Part shown: positions 1 to 7,187 of the stretch, one piece after another
Numbering within the stretch: the first letter of the stretch is position 1
Layout of the letters: every line of letters starts with the position of its first letter
Source of the DNA: an uncultured Eubacteriales bacterium
GTDB taxonomy: Bacteria > Bacillota > Clostridia > Peptostreptococcales > Anaerovoracaceae
Length of the DNA stretch: 17,416 nucleotides
Assembly: GCA_900551415.1 (NCBI GenBank)
Contig: URWB01000042.1
Location: forward strand, 1-17,416
Direction: 5' to 3'
The notes under the pieces: generated by a model
What the model was told of the DNA's origin: nothing
Databases searched by the model: none
The model's input: the letters and a program-made list of their open reading frames with translations, nothing else
Position numbers and translations under genes: made by a program

Positions 1-122
1 GAATAGAAGAACAGGCTCGCCAGCAGCAGAACGAGATTTTTGCGCTGCCGCGGTACGAGGAAATAGATCAGCAGGCACAGCGGCAGGAAACCTTGTAAAA
101 ATGTCAAACTGGAAAATATCAT
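1..122 (-). CDS. MBOAT-family O-acyltransferase (AlgI/DltB-like), N-terminal fragment
   Basis: Only the first 40 codons lie in the window; the gene runs off the left edge. The peptide begins MIFSSLTFLQGFLPL and continues through a hydrophobic stretch, a short basic turn (PRQRKN) and a second hydrophobic stretch ending SLFFY. This is the typical start of AlgI/DltB-type membrane-bound O-acyltransferases, which move acyl groups onto extracellular polymers such as alginate or teichoic acids. The ATG at 122 is preceded by AAGGGG. It lies 23 bp downstream of the DUF4358-like gene on the same strand, so the two are probably co-transcribed. The polymer acylated cannot be told from this fragment. Confidence 0.75.
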   Translation of the reverse strand, partial: MIFSSLTFLQGFLPLCLLIYFLVPRQRKNLVLLLASLFFY

Positions 123-145
123 ATCGGAAGGACCCCTTTTGATGG

Positions 146-982
146 TTATTGCGCAGAGTCTGCAAGCTCGCTCATATCAAAACCCTTTTGCCTGTCGTCG
201 TCTTTCGGGATCTTGATCTTATTCTTCGCGCTGCCGAAGATTTTTTTCCAGGCCTTGTCGATTTTCTTGCCTTCTTTCGCCGCGAATTTTGCCTGTGCTT
301 CGGCACTGTCATTGTAGTCCGGTTGTTGGCCTTCGATGATCAATGCTATATAGTTTCCGTTCACATACAGGCGCGCCTGCAGCACGCGCTGGGTATCCAT
401 ATTGTACATCCGGTTATAGCTGAGGATCTGCTCATAGCCATTCTGGAGCTTTGCGGCTGCTTTCTTGGCATAGCCTTTTTTGACTTTAAGCACGATGGTG
501 CAGTCAGATTGCATGGAGTTGGAGTTGGTCTCCGCCGCCCAGTTGACGACCTTTTTCATGTCCAGACCCCAGTAGGATTCCAGACGTTCCTTGGTTTCCT
601 TCTGGTCGCTGGTGTAGCTTTTGCCGAGGCTCTTTTTGAGGGATTTGAGCACCTGCTTTGCGGTCGGGTTCTTTTTGGTGCTAGCAGCCTTGGCGGTCGT
701 AGACTTGGTGGCAGAGCTTGTCTTGGATGCAGTCTTGGCGCTCGTGCTCTTACTTACTGTTTTGGCGGTCGTGCTTTTGGCAGCAAACGCAGCAATCTCA
801 AGTACATCATCTATATCCTGCGCGCCTTGCACTTCCTGATACTGTGCCGGAGCCGGAGCAATGACCAGCGGTGCGTTGTCCTCTGAATCCGTCGTGTTTG
901 CATAAGCAAAGCAGGATGCGCCGAAAGCGGTGGTCGCAAAGAGGGATAAACTCAGCATGGAAATCAATAATTTCTTTTTCAT
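146..982 (-). CDS. Exported DUF4358-like protein with Lys/Ser/Thr/Ala linker
   Basis: The 278-residue product starts with a signal peptide (MKKKLLISMLSLSLF, AYA cleavage motif at 26-28). Residues 68-105 form a low-complexity linker built from short S/T-A-K repeats. The rest is a mixed domain of about 165 residues (110-275), with a core resembling DUF4358: an acidic or polar residue followed by IVLKVKKG, then a helical stretch and an 'NGNYIALII' strand. DUF4358 proteins are secreted clostridial proteins of unknown function often found beside MBOAT acyltransferases, as here. A good AAGGAG site precedes the ATG. A role in cell-surface polymer acylation follows only from the neighbour. The family assignment is from recalled pattern, not a search. 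Confidence 0.6.
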   Translation of the reverse strand: MKKKLLISMLSLSLFATTAFGASCFAYANTTDSEDNAPLVIAPAPAQYQEVQGAQDIDDVLEIAAFAAKSTTAKTVSKSTSAKTASKTSSATKSTTAKAASTKKNPTAKQVLKSLKKSLGKSYTSDQKETKERLESYWGLDMKKVVNWAAETNSNSMQSDCTIVLKVKKGYAKKAAAKLQNGYEQILSYNRMYNMDTQRVLQARLYVNGNYIALIIEGQQPDYNDSAEAQAKFAAKEGKKIDKAWKKIFGSAKNKIKIPKDDDRQKGFDMSELADSAQ

Positions 983-1198
983 TTTTGGATTCTCCTTATC
1001 TTAATTTCGATTTGTTTTTTATCCGGAAATCCGGCGGCGGGCAGGTGGCCGTCGTACGCACAGCCCTGCAATCGCTGACCTGTCCGCGCCGTTCCATATA
1101 TTCAGACGAGGCAGGATCGAGAAATGTCGGGGGAAAATAAAAAAAATTTATTTTTTTTGATGCACCGGGAGCGAGAACAAACTGCAGAACGCACAACG
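983..1198. other. Non-coding leader upstream of the DUF4358-like gene
   Basis: No convincing gene is seen. The interval carries an AT-rich patch (about 1135-1160) of A and T runs. A GC-rich stretch at 1030-1082 could fold on the minus strand (CAGGT near 1077 with ACCTG near 1045). A promoter for the minus-strand gene must lie here or further up, but I cannot point to clean -35 and -10 boxes. Confidence 0.4.
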
Positions 1199-1243
1199 AA
1201 AAAAGGCATCTCATACAGCACATAAGATGCCGTATGAGATGCC
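1199..1243 (-). terminator. Intrinsic terminator, minus strand
   Basis: A perfect 12-bp stem (GGCATCTCATAC with GTATGAGATGCC, 1205-1216 and 1232-1243) with a 15-nt loop is followed on the minus strand by six T residues (1199-1204). It would end transcription coming from the sigma/anti-sigma operon and insulate the DUF4358-like gene. Confidence 0.8.
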
Positions 1244-1263
1244 GCGATGCTTTTGAAAAAGTA

Positions 1264-1543
1264 TACCTTCGGTTGACAAGAGCACACGCGCCCGGACGGA
1301 TCGAAATTGCAACGCATGCTGCGTTCTCGTCCTTGACCTACGTCCAGTAGGACTTCGTCCTGCGGCCTTGCCTGCGCCGAAATTTCAAGCCGCCAGGTTC
1401 CAAAGGAAGTTTGCAGAGAGAATATTTGCCTCTGTGCAAGGCGGATGAGCGAGGCGTAGTGGTGCTACGGTGAGCGAAGACAACAAAGCACAGAAGCAAA
1501 GAAGCCTTTGCAAACCGTGTGTGCCTTTGTCAACCGAAGGTAC
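1264..1543. repeat. 280-bp element with 16-bp terminal inverted repeats (MITE-like)
   Basis: The ends are exact inverted copies: TACCTTCGGTTGACAA at 1264-1279 and its complement at 1528-1543. Similarity continues inward (AGAGCACAC against AAGGCACAC). Both ends carry TA, the dinucleotide duplicated by mariner/IS630-type transposases. The interior has no credible gene but many nested palindromes, for example AACGCA/TGCGTT near 1310, CGTAG/CTACG near 1455-1470, and TTTGCcTCTGTGC with GCACAGAaGCAAA (about 1426-1502). It may be a non-autonomous transposable element or a large structured repeat. No second copy is in the window, so mobility is inferred. Confidence 0.6.
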
Positions 1544-1625
1544 TGTAAGACTATACATACTGCTCTCTTGACGGCAGTTTGTATGTCGGGAGGTGTGAGA
1601 ACCGCTGCCGCATGCAAGGCCTGTG

Positions 1626-2632
1626 TCAGGCTGTTTGCGCTGCGAGGGTCTTCAGCAGCGCGCAGACAGTAGCTTCAGCAGCGCCGTCTTCGTTCAGCAG
1701 GCAATAGGAAACGCCGGTTGTCTGCCAGGAAGCGCGCCAGGTGTCGGGGATGTCAGCAGCCGAGGAAGCGTCCGGGATTGTGAGGCGGAGTCGTTCCAGC
1801 ACAACGTCGGTCTCGCTGCCGTTTGCGCTTGGCAGCGTGAGGGTACGGCTGTCCTGCGCTTCCCCATCGATGCCGGAGATGTCGTCATCGGTACACGCAG
1901 CGAGGTAGGTGTAGGCATGACCGTCCAACGTGAAGTCAACGCGCGCGGTGGTTTCATAAGCGATGCAGTAGGAAACCTCCGATGCACCCTCCGGGGCTGT
2001 GATTGAAAGCTTTAGGTCCGCAAAATCTTCCGGACCATCTACATCGACAAACGGGGATCCGGTAAGGGTCGGCGGATTATTTCCTTCCGGGTTGTGGATG
2101 TCCGAACTGCCGCCGGGGACATTGTCCGCGCCGCTCGGAAGCACTTGCGGCAGGGTCAGGCCTGCGGTCACGATGAGCACCAGGCAGGCGGCGAGGCTCA
2201 GATAACGCCGCCACTTGCGGTTGCGAGCACTGCGGATCGGCGTGACGGCGGGCAGTGCGGTTTGCGGTTTTTCAATGCTGCCTGCGTCCGGAGCAGTTTG
2301 CTGATCTTGGGCGTTGCCTGCGGCAGTAAATGTCAGGTCCGCAGCCGAAAAGTCGAACGTTTGGTTTGCCGTCGGTGCGGCAGGCGCGGAATCCGCGGCT
2401 TCGGCGGCACATTATTCGCTTCCTTATATTATAATCGATGAATCGCGCCCTGCGCGGCGGCTTTTTTGAGGATATTCTGATACATACGTGTTTCGGCGCC
2501 GGGCTCCGGCTCGATTTCGGTAAGTGCGGCTTGGATGGCTGCCGCGATCTCGGGATCGGCATCCTGTGCGAGCAGGTCAAAATCCGCGGATTCCGGCATG
2601 GCCTGTTGGTTTCTGTCCGTGTCTTTGTTCAT
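1626..2632 (-). pseudogene. Anti-sigma factor partner of the ECF sigma factor, frame-disrupted
   Basis: The start overlaps the sigma gene's stop (ATGA, 2629-2632), as in co-translated sigma/anti-sigma pairs. The first part (2429-2632, 67 residues) is an acidic cytoplasmic domain ending RMYQNILKKAAAQ, a common sequence in clostridial anti-sigma factors. It then stops at 2429-2431. A second open frame (about 2411 down to 1626) continues the expected architecture: a linker, basic residues (RNRKWRRY), one membrane helix (LSLAACLVLIVTAGLTL) and an extracellular domain with a 'VDFTLDGHAYTYLAACTDD' core. The second part lacks a start codon at its beginning and is in another frame, with stops between the two. 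Either the gene is broken, leaving the sigma factor unrestrained or dead, or there is an assembly error near 2412-2431. Confidence 0.6.
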
Positions 2633-3273
2633 GTATCTTCACCTCCCAACAATTCTTTGAGTTTGCTGCGCGCGTCGCGCAGTTGGTTGCGGATCGTCGA
2701 TGCGGGCCGGTGCAGCATCGACGCGATTTCGTCCGTTTGGTAGCCGTCATAGTAATAGAGCCAGACGACTTCCTTGTATTTTTCTGGCAGCGACAGGATC
2801 TGCGCACGCAGGAGCTGCCGCTCCAGTGCTGCTTCCGGCGTATCAAAGTGTGCGGAAACACCGACAGTATTGACCGCGCCGCCGGCGTTAGGGCTGCCAC
2901 CTCCGGTCAGGCTGGGCGGCGGCGGGGCAGCGCTGCAGCCTGCAGCGGCATCTTCATAACCGGTCACACTGCGGCTGCCATCGGCATCGTCGTGTTCAGA
3001 CGATGCCGGCATCGGTACGACTTTTTGCTTCCACCAGCTTTTGAGCCTGTCCTTGCAAAGGTTCATCGCCGTAGTCGTGAGCCAGGCGCGTTCATGCCGC
3101 TCATTTTCAAAGACGACCTCGATCGTCATGGCGCGGACAAACACGTCTTCGGTGCAATCCTCTGCGTCCTGCGGATTTTTCATAAACGCGTAACAGACGC
3201 GATAGATCGCCTGCACATGCCGCCGGTAAAATGCCTCGAAATCTTCGCTTGTATGCAGAAACGACTTCGGCAT
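2629..3273 (-). CDS. ECF-type RNA polymerase sigma factor with expanded linker
   Basis: The 214-residue protein has a sigma-2 region at about 10-83 (DFEAFYRRHVQAIYRVCYAF, DAEDCTEDVFVRA, AWLTTTAMNLCKDRLKSWW) and a sigma-4 helix-turn-helix at about 146-210 (LPEKYKEVVWLYYYDGYQTDEIA, then STIRNQLRDARSKLKELL). The two are joined by about 60 residues rich in Gly, Ala, Pro and Ser; ECF linkers are usually far shorter. The ATG at 3273 is chosen because AGGAGG lies 8 nt upstream; a GTG nine bases earlier overlaps that site. The gene leads a two-gene operon with the broken anti-sigma gene. Regulon unknown; ECF factors with this kind of partner usually answer envelope stress. Confidence 0.85.
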   Translation of the reverse strand: MPKSFLHTSEDFEAFYRRHVQAIYRVCYAFMKNPQDAEDCTEDVFVRAMTIEVVFENERHERAWLTTTAMNLCKDRLKSWWKQKVVPMPASSEHDDADGSRSVTGYEDAAAGCSAAPPPPSLTGGGSPNAGGAVNTVGVSAHFDTPEAALERQLLRAQILSLPEKYKEVVWLYYYDGYQTDEIASMLHRPASTIRNQLRDARSKLKELLGGEDT

Positions 3274-3368
3274 GCAAGCCACCTCCTATCTTTTATACGA
3301 CGCAGCCAGCCGATTTGTCGGGTGCGTACAGTAAATGATGATAAAAAAACATGAAATGGGTATCCGTG

Positions 3369-3430
3369 AAAAGAAAAGGGCCGGATGCGTGACCGACAGC
3401 AGCTGATGCTGTCGCCGCACATCGCAGCCC
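3369..3430 (-). terminator. Intrinsic terminator of fba
   Basis: Just past the fba stop on the minus strand there is a long imperfect hairpin: GGGC near 3430 pairs with GCCC near 3378, enclosing GCGACAGC/GCTGTCG around 3395-3415. It is followed by TTTTCTTTT (3369-3377). It separates fba from the sigma factor gene. Confidence 0.8.
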
Positions 3431-3450
3431 TTCCTGCATTACATTTTTGT

Positions 3451-4380
3451 TTACAGCGTATTCGATGCGTTCAGCACGTTTTTGATCTTGTGCTGTACCA
3501 TGGCCTGAATGGCATCTCTGCCCGGTCCGAGGTATTTGCGCGGGTCGAATTCCGCCGGATTTTCGGCGATGAATTTGCGGACCTCCGCGGTCATGGCAAG
3601 ACGCAGATCAGTGTCGATGTTGACCTTGCAGATGCCGTATTTGGCAGCTTCAGTGATCATGGCCTCCGGCACACCCTGCGCGCCCGGGATATTGCCGCCG
3701 TACTGATTGCATTTATCGACGAATTCCTTGAGAACCGTCGAGGCTCCATGCAGCACGAGCGGAGTGTGCGGGATCAGCTTGTGGATGGTTTTGAGACGTT
3801 CAAAGTCCAGATACGGCTCACCCTTGAATTTGTACGCGCCGTGGCTGGTGCCGATGGCAATCGCCAGCGAGTCTACGCCGGTTCTCTCGACGAATTCCGC
3901 GGCTTCATCCGGGTCGGTGAAGGTCGCGGAACGCGCGTCAACCTTGATGTTGTCCTCCACGCCTGCCAGCTTGCCCAGCTCGGCTTCAACGACCACGCCG
4001 TGCGCGTGCGCGTATTCGACGACCTCCTTGGTGATGCGGATGTTTTCTTCAAATTCGTGCTTGGAGCCGTCGATCATGACGGAGGTAAAGCCGTCGTCCA
4101 CACACTTCTTGCAGATGTCAAAATCTTCGCCGTGATCCAGATGCAGCGCGATATCCAGTCCGGTATCGAGGATGGCTGCTTCCACGAGCTTCAAAAGGTA
4201 AGCGGGTTTGGCGTATTTGCGCGCGCCTGCGGATACCTGCAGGATCAGCGGAGACTGTTCGAGCTTTGCCGCCTCCACGATGCCCTGAATGATTTCCATA
4301 TTATTGACATTAAATGCGCCGATGGCGTAGTCCGACGTCAGCGCCTTGGCAAACATGTCTTTGGTTGTTACGAGTGCCAT
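3451..4380 (-). CDS. fba: Class II fructose-1,6-bisphosphate aldolase
   Basis: This zinc-dependent glycolytic and gluconeogenic enzyme interconverts fructose 1,6-bisphosphate with glyceraldehyde 3-phosphate plus dihydroxyacetone phosphate in the cytosol. The 309-residue length fits the family. Visible landmarks are GAFNVNN near the start, HLDHGEDF (catalytic Asp82, zinc ligand His83), VEAELG (134), GTSHGAYK (His180), LHGAS (His211) and VNIDTDLR (253-260), which forms part of the phosphate and substrate site. The ATG at 4380 follows a strong AGGAGG. The gene is monocistronic, with its own promoter and terminator. All expected catalytic residues are present. Confidence 0.97.
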   Translation of the reverse strand: MALVTTKDMFAKALTSDYAIGAFNVNNMEIIQGIVEAAKLEQSPLILQVSAGARKYAKPAYLLKLVEAAILDTGLDIALHLDHGEDFDICKKCVDDGFTSVMIDGSKHEFEENIRITKEVVEYAHAHGVVVEAELGKLAGVEDNIKVDARSATFTDPDEAAEFVERTGVDSLAIAIGTSHGAYKFKGEPYLDFERLKTIHKLIPHTPLVLHGASTVLKEFVDKCNQYGGNIPGAQGVPEAMITEAAKYGICKVNIDTDLRLAMTAEVRKFIAENPAEFDPRKYLGPGRDAIQAMVQHKIKNVLNASNTL

Positions 4381-4470
4381 AGTTTCCTCCTGAAAGTTTT
4401 TATTCTGTTTCTACTTGTGCTGTTCCGGCAGCGGGCGTATTTGCCGCGCGCCGCCTGCAATCCTGCTTCC

Positions 4471-4476
4471 ATTATA
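4471..4476 (-). promoter_or_regulatory. Candidate -10 box of the fba promoter
   Basis: A perfect TATAAT lies on the minus strand about 90 bp before the fba start. The matching -35 region is poor (a T run at 17 bp spacing, inside a duplicated TTCAGACTTTT). Predicted leader is about 80 nt. Confidence 0.55.
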
Positions 4477-4624
4477 GCGCATAAAAGTCTGAAAAAAAAG
4501 TCTGAATTGCAGTTTCTTCGCAAAATCGTGAGAAAATATCCGCTCTGCGGGAGAGTCCCGTTTCTCAGGAAAATCTTGCGCTTTGGGCGTTTGTCTTTTC
4601 TTTGGGGAATGCCGCCTGCGCGCC

Positions 4625-5011
4625 TTAGTTCTCTGCGTTTCCGTTTCCGAATCTTCCGAGCAGCGGGCCGAGCATTTCTGCCATGCTGCTGAGGTCCGGC
4701 AGGGCAGAGGTGTTGATGAGGTCTGCGGGTTCCGGCAGTTTTGGCGGATTGACAGCCATTTGTCCGAGATGATCGACCTTGCCCATCACTTCTGTCATGC
4801 GATGAAAATCGCCGATCAGGCGCGCAGGCTCCGGCATGCGCAAGCGTCCGGGACGTCCGTAAAAAGATGTCGGTGCAGAGGTCTGCGAAAACGCGGGCGA
4901 TACGTTCGGGTCCGGCCAAGTCTGCGCGTACGCGCCCGCTTCGGTTTGGCGCAGTTCGGCAAGCAGCGCCAGCAGCAGAAGCAGGATGAGAATATCGGAA
5001 TTTCGGTTCAT
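4625..5011 (-). CDS. Small membrane-anchored or exported protein, unrecognised
   Basis: The 128-residue product begins MNRNSDILILLLLLALLAEL, a single strongly hydrophobic N-terminal helix that is either an uncleaved anchor or a signal peptide. The rest is a Pro-rich polar segment (35-70) and a helical C-terminus ending SSMAEMLGPLLGRFGNGNAEN. The ATG at 5011 is preferred because AGAGGT lies 8 nt upstream; an ATG 18 bases earlier has no binding site. It is divergent from the 87-residue gene at 5289, with about 277 bp between them that hold no other gene I can support. No clear terminator follows. I do not recognise the family. Confidence 0.6.
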   Translation of the reverse strand: MNRNSDILILLLLLALLAELRQTEAGAYAQTWPDPNVSPAFSQTSAPTSFYGRPGRLRMPEPARLIGDFHRMTEVMGKVDHLGQMAVNPPKLPEPADLINTSALPDLSSMAEMLGPLLGRFGNGNAEN

Positions 5012-5288
5012 AAAGATGTACCTCTTCATTTCAATTTAGATGATTGGGTCAGGCAAAAACGATTTCTTGGTTATCATATGAAAATTTTGCGCGCTTGGTG
5101 CATAAATTGATTACAGAGTGTGAACGCTTGGCAGAACCGACTCCTCAGAGAGACAGGGCGCGGGGTTTCCGGCGCGGACCGCCTCGCGAAGATGCAAGGT
5201 CCGGCAGCGTGCAGAGAAAATCAAACGCGGGCTCGAGGGAACGATCTGCACGATGAGCGTAGGCACGAGCATGGAAAGGAGAGAAACT

Positions 5289-5552
5289 ATGGATATCAAT
5301 GAAACGATGGCGCGGGAGATCGCGCAGCAGCTTGGGATCGGCAGTGCGGGAGCCGGTCAGGATATGATCCGCAGACTGGAGGGCAAGAGCGACGCCGAAC
5401 TCATGCAGGAGCTTGCGCGGCTGCAAAGCCAGCTGGCCGCGAACAATATCGGCCCCGCCCAGCAGAAAGCATTGGTCAAGAGTCTGATGCCGATGATGAA
5501 AGGGCTGCAGCGGCAGCGCCTGCAGCGGATCCTGAACATGCTGGGCGAATAG
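5289..5552 (+). CDS. Small helical cytoplasmic protein, unrecognised
   Basis: The 87-residue product has no signal or membrane segment. It is almost entirely predicted helix, with heptad-like leucines (IRRLEGKSDAELMQELARL, then LVKSLMPMMKGLQRQRLQRIL), suggesting a helical bundle or a partner-binding protein. The ATG at 5289 follows GGAGAG at good spacing; two upstream in-frame starts lack one. It is divergently arranged with the small hydrophobic-tailed gene at 4625-5011, so the two may share control. It converges on hicAB, with a shared hairpin between. Function not assigned. Confidence 0.6.
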   Translation: MDINETMAREIAQQLGIGSAGAGQDMIRRLEGKSDAELMQELARLQSQLAANNIGPAQQKALVKSLMPMMKGLQRQRLQRILNMLGE

Positions 5553-5571
5553 GCACGTGACGCGCCGCGGC

Positions 5572-5629
5572 AAAAGAAAACGCGGCTGGCGCATGATGAT
5601 TGGTACATCTGAAACAACGCGACAGCCGC
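5572..5629 (-). terminator. Terminator between the 87-residue gene and hicAB
   Basis: A GCGGCTGtCGC / GCGcCAGCCGC stem (5619-5629 with 5582-5592) is followed on the minus strand by TTTTCTTTT (5572-5580), the right arrangement to end hicAB. On the plus strand a T run appears only 11 nt after the stem, so it may act weakly for the 87-residue gene too. Confidence 0.75.
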
Positions 5630-5663
5630 ATGTGATTCTGTTTTTAAAGATTATTCGGTGATG

Positions 5664-6041
5664 TCATAGTTCAAGTGCAGTTTTTAACCCATCTTGTAAA
5701 ATTTTCGAGAGACTGAGATTTTTTCGTTCTGCCTCATCTGCGAGCCAAGCCGGAATGGAGACCGTCTTTCGTACGGCTTTGACATTGCGATAGTACGGAT
5801 CAAGGTTTGTAGTGACATAGCTTGCGAATGTGTCAGCTGTGCGGCACTGTGTCAGTGTGGACGGCTCCGGCAGAGGGATCCCCCGCTCGATCAGACTGGT
5901 TAAATACAGCCCAAGCGCCTCTTGCGCAGCCTCCATCGTTTCCGCAAGGGTCGCACCGCAGGCATTGCAGCCCTCTAAATCAGGAAATTCCACCCAATAA
6001 GCATCTTCCTGATGAAAAATTGCAGGATATACTTTTAACAT
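5664..6041 (-). CDS. hicB: HicB family antitoxin
   Basis: The 125-residue protein has the HicB partial RNase H-like fold at 1-60 (KVYPAIFHQEDAYWVEFPDL, then GCNACGATLAETMEAAQEAL) and a C-terminal DNA-binding part (KTVSIPAWLADEAERKNLS, SKILQDGLKTAL) of ribbon-helix-helix type. HicB binds and neutralises the HicA mRNA interferase and represses its own promoter. It lies 26 bp downstream of hicA in one transcription unit. The C-terminal segment is complete, so autoregulation is expected. Confidence 0.93.
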   Translation of the reverse strand: MLKVYPAIFHQEDAYWVEFPDLEGCNACGATLAETMEAAQEALGLYLTSLIERGIPLPEPSTLTQCRTADTFASYVTTNLDPYYRNVKAVRKTVSIPAWLADEAERKNLSLSKILQDGLKTALEL

Positions 6042-6067
6042 TTTTTATCCTCCCTTCTTTTACGCAA

Positions 6068-6244
6068 CTATTCTATTCCGGTTCGTTTTTTGATCGCATT
6101 GAGCAGGCCCACTGGCAGATCTGTATTGTGGACCGGTATGATTTCTGTTCGACTTCCTTTTTTCATTATATAATGACTGCCATGGATGCGGTCGATTTCC
6201 CAACCGTTTTTTCTGAGCAGTTTGACAAGTTCTTTCCCTTTCAT
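6068..6244 (-). CDS. hicA: HicA family mRNA interferase toxin
   Basis: The 58-residue toxin has the compact double-stranded-RNA-binding-like HicA fold. MKGKELVKLLRKNGWEIDRI leads into GSHYIM with catalytic His24, then IIPVHNTDLPVGLLNAIKKR. HicA cleaves mRNA when HicB is lost. The ATG at 6244 follows TAGGAG; the longer reading frame from 6286 overlaps the promoter and is rejected. The toxin gene precedes the antitoxin gene, the usual hicAB order. The catalytic residue is present, so the toxin is probably active. Confidence 0.93.
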   Translation of the reverse strand: MKGKELVKLLRKNGWEIDRIHGSHYIMKKGSRTEIIPVHNTDLPVGLLNAIKKRTGIE

Positions 6245-6257
6245 AGGTTCTCCTATC

Positions 6258-6286
6258 AGTGTATTACTTAATTTATGCAATGTCAA
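6258..6286 (-). promoter_or_regulatory. Sigma-A promoter of hicAB
   Basis: TTGACA (6281-6286) and TACACT (6258-6263) are separated by exactly 17 bp on the minus strand, just before the hicA ribosome binding site. The leader would be only a few bases longer than that site. HicB is likely to bind here. Confidence 0.8.
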
Positions 6287-6381
6287 TAAAGAATCTGTGA
6301 AGCATTTAATTGAAAAATATGGTAAGTTGTATTATACACGAAAGAAATGTCGAAATATGTCAAACCGTGTCGGCAAAGGGC

Positions 6382-6409
6382 AAAAGAAAACGGGCGGCAA
6401 GTGCCGCCC
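6382..6409 (-). terminator. Intrinsic terminator of the MltG-like gene
   Basis: GGGCGGC-ACTT-GCCGCCC hairpin (6392-6409) followed on the minus strand by GTTTTCTTTT (6382-6391). Confidence 0.9.
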
Positions 6410-6446
6410 GCGGGTGTTTCTAATGTGTTTTTTGGAGCGCAAAAGT

Positions 6447-6995
6447 TTAACTCCAGTTCATTTTTTTGGCGATATCTGCCTTGGTGGAGCCTTTCTCAAA
6501 GGTGAAGGTACCGCCCTTGACTTTTTCATCGTCAAGGCCGGACTGGGTGCAGATCTGCTTGTACTCTGCGTAGTCCTTGAAGAGACCTGCATCGACGAGG
6601 CACTGGATCGCGGCAGTCGCGGTATTGCCTGTGACATCAACCTCGACGTCTCTGGTCAATGCGCCTGCAGCCCAAAGCTCTGCGGTGCCTTGCGTGTCTG
6701 TACCGTTGTTCGCATCATCTCCGCCGTTGCTTCCGGTATTCGCGTCACTGCCGTTTCCGGTCGCGGCATCGCCGTCCTTGTTTGCATCGTCCTTGTTATC
6801 CCCCTTGGACGTATCATCGGTTTTGGACGGGTCGACCGTCGGCGTTTCGATCTGCTTATCGTTATGGATGAGCTGCTTTGGATACTGCAGGATGACGTCC
6901 ATTCGCCAGGCGATGATGGAAGCCGCCACAACTAAAATCAAAACAGCAATCAAAATATCATTTTTATCGTATAAAAAATCTTTGAACTTTTTCAT
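6447..6995 (-). CDS. Membrane-anchored protein with MltG/YceG N-terminal-like domain only
   Basis: The 182-residue product has a short cytoplasmic tail, one membrane helix (about 14-30, ILIAVLILVVAASIIAW) and an extracytoplasmic linker rich in Asp, Asn, Gly, Thr and Lys (about 50-104). The C-terminal domain (about 117-181) reads VDVTGNTATAAIQCLVDAGL, then KQICTQSG, then GGTFTFEKGSTKADIAKKM. That pattern matches the LysM-like subdomain that precedes the catalytic part of endolytic transglycosylase MltG. The catalytic domain with its glutamate is absent, so it is probably a peptidoglycan-associated or regulatory relative, not an enzyme. The ATG at 6995 follows GGAGGGG. It is transcribed alone, divergently from the pseudouridine synthase gene. 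Confidence 0.75.
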   Translation of the reverse strand: MKKFKDFLYDKNDILIAVLILVVAASIIAWRMDVILQYPKQLIHNDKQIETPTVDPSKTDDTSKGDNKDDANKDGDAATGNGSDANTGSNGGDDANNGTDTQGTAELWAAGALTRDVEVDVTGNTATAAIQCLVDAGLFKDYAEYKQICTQSGLDDEKVKGGTFTFEKGSTKADIAKKMNWS

Positions 6996-7175
6996 AATCC
7001 CCTCCATGCTTGTCCATGCTATCCCATGCCTGCAGGCATCGCTGCCCGGACGAGCCCTTTTTGCCTTGTGTGTCAGTCCTTGTGCCGGGCACTGCAGATC
7101 ATCGCGCGTGCGCTTATGCACAGGGTACCTATATATTTTAGCAGATTTAGACTTTTTTCTCAAGTGATTTTAGTG

Positions 7176-7181
7176 TATAAT
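7176..7181 (+). promoter_or_regulatory. -10 box directly abutting the pseudouridine synthase start
   Basis: A perfect TATAAT ends 6 bases before the ATG at 7188. Normal start-site spacing puts transcription initiation on or next to the A of that ATG, giving a leaderless mRNA. The -35 is weak (T run at 7153-7158 with 17 bp spacing). No ribosome binding site can be seen. Confidence 0.6.
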
Positions 7182-7187
7182 AGACGC

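Noticed and set aside
149..886. Plus-strand frame of 245 codons
   Set aside because: Antisense shadow of the exported DUF4358-like gene; no binding site and a Phe/Leu/Gly-rich product typical of shadows.
2429..2475. Programmed -1 frameshift at the A6G run in the anti-sigma gene
   Set aside because: The -1 frame meets TAA codons within about 15 codons, and the +1 frame leads to the wrong downstream frame, so a single slip does not join the two halves.
3292..3321. CCGACA-N18-TATAAA as a promoter for the ECF sigma gene
   Set aside because: Predicted start would fall within the AGGAGG site itself, and no typical ECF autoregulatory motif (GGAAC..CGTC) is clear; left uncalled.
3385..4692. Long plus-strand frame of 435 codons
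   Set aside because: It is the antisense of fba, which shows all class II aldolase motifs on the minus strand; the plus-strand translation has no recognisable domain.
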